A stretch of DNA of 64,000 nucleotides, taken from contig OX421505.1 in the NCBI GenBank assembly GCA_949126835.1, forward strand, positions 8,068,587 through 8,132,586, in the 5' to 3' direction. Position 1 is the first letter of the stretch; the number at the start of each line of letters is the position of its first letter. The position numbers and the translations under genes are program-made. This document shows, in pieces, positions 49,378-61,200 of this stretch. The notes beneath the pieces are model-generated. The model was given only the letters and a program-made list of their open reading frames with translations, had not been told where the DNA came from and made no database searches. The stretch comes from Anisus vortex (lineage: Eukaryota; Mollusca; Gastropoda; Planorbidae).

Positions 49378-50098
49378 TGGCATCACTAGCTTCAAATTTG
49401 GAGCATTTAATTAAAGGGAGGTAATTAACCTGTTTTCTTTGCGTTAATATTTCTAATATGTTTATTTTTTATTTCCTTTAAAAAATATGGCTTATAATTT
49501 TTTACTTTAAAATGATCAAACTATAAATAATAAGTTTAATTGATTATTATATTATATAAATTATATAAGTATATAATTATTTTATAAATATTTATGACTA
49601 AAGAATTTATATATACATTTGTGAACTTTACATTAACTACACAGTTTGTTTGATTACTACGCATCTATTCCGTGAAATAGTAGTCAAATATGAGTTTAAA
49701 GTTTAAAATCTACGGACAAATTAAACAATATATTAGGATCTCAGTTCTGCTGAGATCAAACGAAGTTATTACTATTATAATGTCTTGACAACTAAATTCA
49801 TATGTTGAAACAGTAACCATTAATGAATACATTTAGAAATGAAATTGTGTAATAGTTATGAAAGAATTTTAAAAACAAAATAATAACAAACAGGTTAATT
49901 TGATAATAATTATACAACGCTTTAATAATTTTCTCTATAACGCTCATTTTCATTTTGGTCTTGGTCTTGCTACGTCATAAAATAAATTGTCTATAAAAAA
50001 TAATATAGTTGAGCAGTTTGACTTTCACGCTGTTGGCACGCTGAATGATCTAGAAATCCTTTTTTGGCTCACTATGAGCAAAAGGTTGCCGACCCCTG
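49378..50098 (+). mobile_element. hAT 3' half
   Basis: Follows the 4390-5034 sequence of the complete hAT element and ends AAGGTTGCCGACCCCTG. The left end is missing or lies beyond the LINE insertion; it may once have belonged with the transposase remnant at 47200. Confidence 0.6.
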
Positions 50099-50281
50099 CT
50101 AAAGTTGACGCAGCACTTGGCACTTCTGGGTGGTCGCTATCTCTAAGCAGGAGAGGCTTTACTTTGCACATTACTGTTACTCACCTTTGCTAGTTTGAGG
50201 TGTAGGCTTATACAATACATTATTTCAATACATCTACACATGGATAGATATGAACAACAATGTTTGTTACGATTGAATAAC

Positions 50282-51526
50282 GGTTTGGTGACATTTGATG
50301 CCGCGACATTTGAACCCACGACAGATAGTCAAATTGACTCTTAATCCCGCGACACTTAATCCCTCCCTTCCCGACAGATAGTCCAATTAACACTTAATCC
50401 CTCCCCATGGACATGTAAACTAAGAAGAAATAAAACAAAATTAATGTATTTGGAGAACTAGCTGTCACAAAGTGCTCACTACTTGGTAGGAATAATAATT
50501 AGTAACAAAATTAGTTTCTTTTTTTTAGCCACTTAAAGAAAAGCCTTATGCGCTTAAGAAAACATCTGAAACAAAAAGTGTTTTTATTAACATATAGGGT
50601 CCTAAAGAAGGCGGTCCAGTAGGCGACACCATTCAGTCCTATCTTAACTTATTACCCAATGAAAGCAAAGGCCGCGCCCCTTTCAACCAGGTCACCTGTA
50701 AACGGAGACCTGGACGTGGAAACAATACAGCCCGGTAATCTTTCCAATCGAAACATGGAATCACTTTGAAACGGCGTCAGAATGTGTTGCCAGAACAACA
50801 AACGCTGTGGAAGGTTGGCACTTCACACTACAAGCTCTTTTTCAGTGCCCTCATCCTACTTGATAGATTTTCTTTAAGGGAATCGAGAGAGACCTTCAGA
50901 TGCAAAGAACGTCTTTTCTGCAAGGAATCGCTGGTTTGTAGCCGTCAGTCCCCAAGAGATATTAGACGCACAAGATGCTTGTAGAAAATGCTGTGGAACG
51001 TTACTCTTCGAGAGAAATTCTTGTCTATCTGCGTGCCATTGTTTACTTGTCATACATTTAACTTTTTAAATTTATAGTTCTCTATTTCACTTTACATTTA
51101 ACTTGAATACTTGTGATTACCTTTTATTAAATTGTGTTAAATGTACTGTGTAATAAATATAAATGTACTGTTTAATAAATCTAAATGTACTGTGTAATAA
51201 ATATAAATGTACTGTTTAATAAATCTAAATGTACTGTGTAATAAATCTAAATGTACTGTTTAATAAATCTAAATGTACTGTGTAATAAATCTAAATGTAC
51301 TGTGTAATAAATCTAAATGTACTGTTTAATAAATCTAAATGTACTGTGTAATAAATATAAATGCACTGATTAATAAATCTAAATGTACTGTTTAAATACA
51401 TTTGTTTTTATTTTTTCTTAGTTTACATGTCCGTGGGACTATCTGTCGGGAGAGGGGATGAATGATTAAGTGTCGCGGGATTAAGTTTCATGGATTAACT
51501 ATCGCATGATCAAATGTCCGTACACA
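50282..51526 (+). mobile_element. Mutator-like transposon with long inverted repeats and transposase remnant
   Basis: Inverted arms of about 150 bp (50282-50440 and 51405-51526) share GACATTTGAT, ACTTAATCCCGCGACACTTAATC, CGACAGATAGTCC and ACATGTAAACTAAGAA blocks. An 8-bp TGAATAAC flanks both sides. Inside, 50740-51060 on the plus strand decodes, with frameshifts, to ARTTNAVEGWH, LQALFQCPHPT, GIERDLQMQRTSFLQGIAGL and NAVERYSSREILVYLRAI, the C-terminal pattern of MULE-type transposases in animals. Confidence 0.75.
51129..51395. repeat. 22-bp minisatellite inside the Mutator-like element
   Basis: About twelve units of AAATGTACTGTTTAATAAAT plus CT, with TGTG/TTTA and AT/CT variants. Confidence 0.92.
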
Positions 51527-52256
51527 TGAATAACAATACAATGTATAGCATGTTGATTTTAGATATGAAATATCAATGCTCATTGATTAATCAACATACA
51601 AGTAATGAATGACCGTATGGCTGTTTTCTCTTCTTTAATAAAATAAAAGGCTGTCAGAATGACACACACATTTCAGAAAAGAAAGAAGACTCAAACACAG
51701 AAACGACTAACTTTTATTTACTATCTCTCATATCTAACAATGGGAAGAATTTTGAAAAAACAAAAACAATAACAAAATACTAACTATATATTACACCTTT
51801 CCTAAATCAAGACTACGCTTAGAGTTAGTTTATATGTTAACTTTAAGCTACCAATGTTGTCTATGTCACTAGCCTAGATATATCTTATATGTTAACTTGA
51901 GCTACCAATGTTGTCTATGTCACTAGCCTATACATATCTTATATGTTAACTTTAGCTACCAATGTTGACTATGTCACTAGCCTATATATATCTTACGCAT
52001 GCTGCCAAATGTACCTGTGGGAAAAAAAAAATAGCTTCTATTAAACTAACAGAATTAGCGCCAAGAAAACATTTAAAAAAATTATTTAATATGATAATGA
52101 GCTCATAATGTAAACAATATAAAAATGGTGTTTTATTTTTTAAAAAAGGGAAGTAAATTCGGGTGTATTTGTGATATATGGCAGCGCTATACAAATGTCA
52201 TTCTTCTTCTTCTTATTATTATTATATATATATATGACAAATATAATATAAAAGTC

Positions 52257-55200
52257 TTACAGTAAGCATTCGGCGAGGCGTGTCCCGATTCTATAGTAAG
52301 GGTCGAGGTAGCAATCCGCTTCGGACCTTGGTGGCGATTTGGCAGTTGTGGTTGTGATTGATGGTGACGGTGTGGTAGTGGTTGTAGTGGTTGGTCTTGT
52401 TGTAGTTGTGGTCGGTGTTGTAGAGGTTGGTTTTGTTGTAGTTGTGGTCGGTGTTGTAGTGGTTGGTCTTGTTGTAGTTGTGGTCGGTGTTGTAGAGGTT
52501 GGTTTTGTTGTAGTTGTGGTCGGTGTTGTAGAGGTTGGTCTTGTTGTAGTTGTGGTCGGAGTTGTAGTGGTTGGTTTTGTTGTAGTTGTGGTCGGTGTTG
52601 TAGTGGTTGGTTTTGTTGTAGTTGTGGTCGGTGTTGTAGTGGTTGGTTTTGTTGTAGTTGTGGTCGGTGTTGTAGAGGTTGGTCTTGTTGTAGTTGTGGT
52701 CGGAGTTGTAGTGGTTGGTTTTGTTGTAGTTGTGGTCGGTGTTGTAGTGGTTGGTTTTGTTGTAGTTGTGGTCGGTGTTGTAGTGGTTGGTTTTGTTGTA
52801 GTTGTGGTTGACGCTGTAGTGGTTGGCGTTGTAGTGGTTGTTGTAGTTGTTGATGTGGTCGTTGTAGTAATGTCTGGGACACAAAATCCTTGAACGCAAA
52901 CCTGAAATGTATTAAGTGTAAGCAAAAGATTCAATTGTTGAAAATGAGTGTTGAATTAGAATCGGAATAACATGACAATAGCGCTGTAATTCGTGTAAGA
53001 TAATCTTAGAATATTGAGAAATAATCTACCTAAAAGTAGGTAAAACATAACATGCGAGTATGTAAGTATACTGGCTTACCTGACAACATTGAGCTAGTGG
53101 TAAGGCTAAAACAAGTGACTACGTCTACGCGATGGCCAACGTTGCGAGCATCCCTCTAGTGTTAACAATATTATAAGAAGAGACTACGTCACCATGCTAA
53201 CTTACCATGCCAGTTCCACAGGCCGTGTATGCCAACGGCCTAACCATCGATAGAGAGTTGGTGTTTGGCACGCGGCACCACATTCCACTGCAGACTCTCT
53301 GCTGGTCCGAAGTCGTGCCCTGCGTTGGAAGACAAAGGAAGCACAATTTAATACTAATATCTAAGTTATAATATTGGCGATGGACATTCTACACTTGTAT
53401 CACTAATGCAAACGTAAAGATAATAGCGATCTTTTGTTTCAAACAGGCGGTAGTATAGCTGCAAACAAAAATGTTTAATTTTCTTTTAATACCACATTGG
53501 TCCCTTTAATAATAGAACAATAAATATGTGGTTACCTGTCGTTGATTAAGACTTACTTTGTCAATCATTAAGCACAGCAAATAAACTTTAAATTGGTGCA
53601 TCGATAGTGATATGTTTACCAACAGAGGAGAAGTCCCGAATTGTACTTGGTGAAGGACAGAAGTGAAACACAGATAGATGCTGAATAAGATAAGACGCCA
53701 CTAGATGGTTACTAGATTGTTATGAATGTGACTTGAATGATTGAAAAATTATACAATTAATGGTGGTTGTTTTTTTTTCGTTTAGTCTCCGAAACTAATC
53801 GAGATGAAATATCTATGGATAGAAGAAAGAGGAGAAAAAAAAACACAACTTAAATTCAATATATAGATGCCTTGGTCGTTCCGGAGACTGCCACTCAAAC
53901 ATTGGCTGGTAGAATTAGACATTAGAATCTGAAATGAGTAGCCAAAATGGACCTCACTCTCAAACTGATCCCAAAAGGCGCATCCACTGTCTCTGGACAC
54001 AGATGTAGCCATTATATTATATAAGACGGGAACATAAACAAACTATATGATTAAGTCTTTAGATCCAAAATCATGGTCATCCATGTTGCTAAATGTTTGA
54101 CTGTCGTGTTATTCGTCCACCTGGTAGATGAGGGCCACCGAATGTCATTTAGGTCTCTGGGGTGGGTTTGGAGATGGCTGATGAGGCCAATCCGAGCCCA
54201 ATGACGTCTGCTGTACTTCAATGGAAGATAAAAAAGAAGGACACAATAAAACTAAATATTTGAATAAAAATAAACCAACTTCAAAATGTCCATTTAATTT
54301 CTTTAATTAAAGAGCATATGCAATAGGCGTATCTTGGGTTTCTAGATGACAAAACTAAGTAAATAGAGGCCATGATGGTGATGATGTTGAATAACATTGT
54401 TAATTAACATGTCTATTTTACACACAAACAATATAAGGAATGTGTTTGCATAAATCTTGCTATTTAACTGTGATATTAGGCCTTAGTAGTTCGTCCACGA
54501 AGTAAATAAGATTTGAGGCTTGTATAGTTTTTCGAAAGCTCTTGTGAAACATTGCATAGCCTACCTTATGCTTTACTTTTAGATAGCTAACTTTCGACAA
54601 TTGACATCTTCAATTTAATATTCCGCAAAAAACATAAAAAGATAACTCGCTTTGTTTCGGCTATATTGTGTCGTTTTCATTCTATTTATTTCGTAAAAAC
54701 GAACATATCCGAAAAGTTTACTTACTTCCGTCTCTTCCGGTAGAGGCAGCCATGTTTTTTTTTCTTCGATTTGAAAATTGGTCGAATGAATTCGTGACTA
54801 TTCCAAACGATATGATGCGGAAAGCTTGATAGAATGTATTGTTAGTCTGGACAAGTCTGCTGTCCAAGTTTCAGTTCGACTGGACGACGGGAAGTGGTCG
54901 AAAAAATCGATGCAAAGTTTTGCTAACAAACATTCAACCAAGCAGACAGACAGACAGACGGTACAAGTGAAAAGAAAGGAAGTAAAAAAAAATAAATTCT
55001 TAAGCCTAGAGTAATATGACTGCCCTTTGTCACCACTAGACAAAATAAACAAACAGCACGTGATTTTGTCACGTGATTGCAAATGCTCTAAAAAAAGGCA
55101 TATCTTTAAAGTTTTTAAAATGTGTTTATATTGTTTGTATAGATTTCTTTTTAGTTTAAGGATGAATTATTCTGCATTCATTTTAAACATATTATTAAAA

Positions 55201-58200
55201 CTTTAATCATACATGATAACAACATTACTTTTGTTCTTGTAAAATGTGTACGAAACTGTTACCTGAATTTTCTAAAATGTGCAATGACTTTATATCAATT
55301 AATGAAACGCTTTGATTTGAGTGGTTAAAATACTGAAACTGAAATTATAAGTTGTATAGATTATTAATTCCCAAGGGCCTAGGCATTCCCCTCTGCCGAT
55401 TCTTCCGTACTTCGGATGTATAGCTTCGGCAAATAACAGCCCACAAAGAGTCATAAATTATTGCGAAAAGAAATGCAGAATATAAGTAACATACTCTTTC
55501 TGCCCGAGTGGCATCCGAGCATGGAATGGGTTACCTGAACACCATTAAACTATTTTTTAGCTTTTGATCGCATTTTTGTGATATGGGGCAGGGGTGATGG
55601 GTGGATTGTGGGGGACATGGTCTATGTATTGCCTATTGCCCTATGTCTGACCGACAATCCCCAAATGTTGAACGCCCACAGACTTACGAGGTAGTATGAG
55701 CTCAGACTAGAGTTCAAGGCCAGCCTACACTGGTCGTCTTTGCTGAGTATGTCCCCGCCTCTCTGACCTTGAACCGGTGATGGAAGGACATTGACGACAG
55801 ACGTGTATTCGGGCCGTGTGCAGTTCTTTCTAAAACAGATATGTGAAGAAAATAATTTCTTTCCGAGCTATAAAAAATTAACTGAAAAAATATTGACACT
55901 AATTACGAAAAAAAAATGAAACCGAATAATATAATTCTTATGACAGGTTATTATATTTTTAAGAAAATCTTCTGTAGGGTCTTTAGAAGAAGCATCAAAA
56001 ACAATGAAAAAAGACCGAAGATTATTCTCAACATAGTCAAAAAGATAATATAGTAATCAAATGCAATGGAGAAAAATATGACATATGCATTTAAAGAATA
56101 TTAAGATCGAAAATTCAGAAAAATGCCTATATATTTCTATTAATTAATTAAAAACGGCTTTAAATAATTGCACACACACACACACTCAAAAACATGACAA
56201 ATTAGCATTTTATATTGCAGGAAATGTTGGTTGATTACATCTTTAAAAACGAATATAATTTCTGAGAATTATAGCAAACATTTTGACTGCTTTCAATGAT
56301 TGACGTATATGTTGAATATTAAATTTAAACTTTATACTTTTTTTTGGACAATATGTAACACTAACTTATTTAATGTTTAATATACACATTTTCAGTAAAC
56401 ATAACTTTATATTTAAAACTGACATCTTCTTCTCGTCTGGTAGTAAAATGTGTTACGGGGGACATCTGGATCGAATAACTGAGCAAACGTAACACAGGAA
56501 GTCAACATTTATACTAAAACCCTGCCAAATTTGAACCCAATAAGGAAGGTGTTCCGCCGTTTCATGTTGCATGCGTACTTACGTGCTAAGGTATGTTTTG
56601 AACTTGTTGATGGAACAGTTGGAGAACGTCCAAGACTTGCCCTCGTTGCCAGGGGTGACGTAAACAGCCGCAATGGCGGCCATGATGAACTGGTCGCTGT
56701 CTGTGCAGTTTCCCCCAGTTTGAGAATCATGGTCTGAAGATATACTGGAAACAAACAGACGAACACCTTTGATGATCAATGGATAGATTATTGCCAAATT
56801 ATTATATAACGGTGCATGTTTGTATCTTTTTTACTGTCGTTTTTTTTTTGTTTTTTTGTTGTTTTAATTTATGTGTGTGGAAGGCTGATATATTTAGTAT
56901 TTAGTTTATTGGAGTCTCAAAATGTCTCGAAAATAAATCCGGAAAATCCTTCCGACGTGCTCTTAATGTGAACGTATCTGTGGTTTAAACAATTGGCCAG
57001 ACTTTGAGGAAGATAGCAGTGACCACTGAAACTCGTTGCTATCATTTCGCTGATATTATTGTTGTGTAAAATTAGAGGCTTTTAAGTCTAGTAGTATTCG
57101 TATGTTGATAAGAAAAAATATAAATTAAAAAAACAAATGCCCCCCCACCCCCGATTGTATAGTATCAATAGTTCTGTCTCTACATAACTTGGGTTAAAAA
57201 TCAATTCTAGTACCTTCTGCACGAAAATCAATCTTAAGCACACATTGGTGAGGTTAGGGCTGTTGTTGTTGATTTTTTGCTTAGCTACAAGGAATCTACT
57301 TATTATTAACCATGAATTTGAATTTTATTATTGTATGCATGTTGTATGTTCATGCATTAATTTCTTCCTTTAACATTTATCGAGTGGCTTGAGTGTATTT
57401 TTTCAAAACGGACAAAGATCCCAAACAGACAACAGAAGACCCGGATTTGTAACAACATTGACAAGAAACTAAAGGGCATGTTAAACTTCACTCAGCTTAC
57501 CTGTGTCCTAGTTCGTGGGCAGCGATATGGGGCACCAAGCCTGTAAAACCATTTTCCACTATGGACACACCTTGAACTGTGCACACTCTAGCGACGAACG
57601 CCATTCCTGCAGCTGACAGAATATCTCGACTAGGTGAGAACAAAGCATTAAATAAATACATCATTTATATAGGCTGGTTTAATAATGATTCTTTGAAATA
57701 TAAGATTTTAAAAAAGTGCATTTTTTTTTCAGCGAACCATAATAACTAAAGAGATTATTTCAGCAAACCCATTTAATCATAGAGCATTATAATAAACACC
57801 TTTAACCAGAATACATTTCAACAATCCCATCTAACCAGAGAATATTTTAACAATCATCTTTAACAGTGGAACTTTTCAACAATTACATTCAACCATAGAA
57901 CATTTCAACAATCACATTAAACCATAGAATATTTCAACAATCACTTTAACCGTGGAAAATATCAATAATTAGGACTACATCTAACCATTTTAACAATCAC
58001 ATTTAACCATAGAACATTTCAACAATCAAATTTAACCACGAAAAAATGTTAGCAACTCGAATTTGTCATCAAAATTATTCTGTTAACCCATCATACCTAC
58101 AACATTTTAGCAACTCAATTTTACTATTTTGCATTGTAACAAACCATTTTATCGTTAAATGGGGTGACTTTCCCTTCTTTTGAACCTTCTAACATTATTA

Positions 58201-61200
58201 TGAATCTATTATAGTATTAAATTTGGCCTACAATGTTAAATATGGAGCTCCTACTTATAGTTATTTCTGTATCATGTTTGGCCTACAATGTTAAATATGG
58301 AGCTCCTACTTATAGTTATTTCTGTATCATGTTTGGCCTACAATGTTAAATATGGAGCTCCTACTTATAGTTATTTCTGTATCATGTTTGGCCTACAATG
58401 TTAAATATGGAGCTCCTACTTATAGTTATTTATGTATCATGTTTGGCCTACAATGTTAAATATGGAGCTCCTACTTATAGTTATTTCTGTATCATGTTTG
58501 GCCTACAATGTTAAATATGGAGCTCCTACTTATAGTTATTTCTGTATCATTGAAAAAGCAACATGCTAAATAAAAGTAGATGTAAAAAATATAATACAAT
58601 TTGAAAAAATATAAATGTAAAGAGCATTATGTAATAAAGAGAGGTTTACCCTGTAAAGAGCATGTAGTGGTCACTCGGGGGGATGTCCGCTTGGTTCTGC
58701 GCCCAGGCCGCGAATAGGCCCAGGCCCACATTGGCATCAAACTGGTTATTGGTTGTGATGTTGGCAATGAAGGCATCCTGGGCAGCTGTCTTTCAATGAG
58801 AGAAGAAAAAACAGAACTTATGTTTATGTTAATTTACAATCTGTGTTGATATTAGTCATGTTAATCATTTCATCCTTTCCTCGGGAACGAATAATGATGA
58901 GAATTCATTTTTTTCTTCACATGATTTTAAGTTGAAAAGTTTTTCATTTATCTTGCCATAGGAATGATGGATAAAAATAACTTAAGCAAAAGTAAACAAA
59001 ACTTACTGTTAAAATTTTCAGAACTGTAGCAGTTGTCGTAATTGAAATATCTGGGTCAGTGATAGATTCATACATCCCTTTCATCTTTGGAATATGAATA
59101 TAATATTTAATCTAGTTTTATCAAATGTATAAAGGTGTATTACGGGATAATGTGGCCTTTTCTAGTTAAGCTGTCTATTTCAATTCTTTTAGCTCTGCGG
59201 GGTATAAGGGTCTGTTATTTTATCGTATCTTATATATTACAGACGCTCCTTTTATAAAGAAGATTAACGCGTCCTACGCTCGCCCGCATACGCTCTAGTC
59301 ATGTATTTTTATCCGTATTTTAAATGATGTTAGATTAGTGGTTTTGCTGGTTTGTTCAAGCAACCCATTCCATACCCAGATGCCACTCTATTTAAAGTCG
59401 TTACTTGTATCCAATCTTTTTTTGTCATCGAAAGACATTCTTTGAGACGGAGACTTTTTTTTTTTAATAGAAAAGACAGGGCTTTCATTGCACCTTCTAT
59501 GATCACTTCTAAATTACCTGGACTAGTGACCATTGATAATAGGTGACAGTGAGATTCAACCATTGAGGAAAGATGCAGTCGTGGCTACTGGTGTAACATT
59601 GGGAAACATAAGAGCACACCGATTTGCGAGAAAAGGTGGGCTGAGCACACCCACCTCTGAGGAGCCAGGCACCACGCCATGCTCCTTCGAGAAGGCCCGT
59701 TTAATGATCCGGAGGTGGGAGAACTGAAAGATGGAACGAGAGCTGGGTTAGTTCGGATAAAGCCCGAGAGGTCTGGCGGCATTGGCCAAAGCCCTAATCG
59801 CGCCGACCCATGGTGGCGGCTAAACAGGTCGGAACATTCCATCATATCACAATTCCACTTCGACTCGCGGTGTCGCCACTGTAGGGAGGAGGAGGAGAAA
59901 GTCGAGCATATCCTGCGGGAGTGCCTCCGTCTCGTCAGTGATCGAGGAGATTGGACGGGTGACCCACTTTCCACTGTTTTCTACGGAGATTTAAACGTGC
60001 TCTGACACACGGCAGAGTTCTTGTCCAGGACTATAATGGAATAATACACTCAGCTCTCAGTTCAATCGGAATTCAAGTCTGGTGCATCATTGCTCGGGTG
60101 CGCCTCCATTGCAACAGAAATGTACATTTCCAGGGCAAACAAGGATAAAGCACCAGATCCAGTGCAAACAAGGATAAAGCACCAGATCCAGTGCAAACAA
60201 GGATAAAGCACCAGATCCAGTGCAAACAAGGATAAAGCACCAGATCCAGTGCAAACAAGGATAAAGCACCAGATCCTGGACTAAAGCACCACAGAGTTGT
60301 GGTGTTTGTTACTATGTTAGTAACTTGATGACCGAAGGAAAATGAGCTATATGCAGGACCGGCTTTAGGGTTTTTGACGTCCTAGGCCAGGGGTCGGGAT
60401 CCTTTTTGTATGAGAGAGCCATGGACACCACATATTTTGAAAAGTAATTCTGTGAGAGCCATACATTATATTTAAAACTAAAAATTCAAGTAAATTCAAA
60501 ATACCAATCGCCTTTCATTAACTCGTCCTTCGTCTGCCTATGCTAGTAATAGTAGCGCGCAGAAGTACTAAACTTTAATTTAGTGTATATTTTTAAATCC
60601 CCAACTTTATAAAAAAAAAATCAATTATGCCCCGAAACCCCCCTCCCCCCTAGGCGACCACCTAGTTTGCCTACATGTAAAAATGTTAAAGTTTTCTATC
60701 GTTAACCCTTACAGTCCCGGGCGCGTATATAGCGGAACTCAAGGCAGCATAGATAGAAGTAGGTCGGTACGGGAAGGGTTAAGATGGTGAGACAGATTCC
60801 AAGTATTTAGTTGCAGACAACAGCGGATAAAGATAAATAAATACTTACAGAGTCTGCTACATATGTATACCAAAGTCTTGTTCTGAGCAGCGCGTTTGCC
60901 TGTCCATAATAAGCCACCCACCTGTTCAAAGGAAACAAGATAATGTACGAGAGCCGAAGTTTGATTGGCTGGTCTTTTTTATTTAAAGAGTTGAGAGCCG
61001 AAGTTTGATTGGCTGGTTTTTTTTATTTAAAGAGTTGTGAGCCGAAGTTTGATTGGCTGGTTTTTTTTATTTAAAGAGTTGAGAGCCGAAGTTTGATTGG
61101 CTGGTTTTTTTTATTTAAAGAGTTGAGAGCCGAAGTTTGATTGGCTTGTTTTTTTAAATTAAAGAGTTGATGATTTGGGCTGACTGCCATATCAGTACAG

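Noticed and set aside
60073..60269. Cys/Trp repeat peptide
   Set aside because: Translation of the 29-bp intronic tandem repeat in protease copy B.
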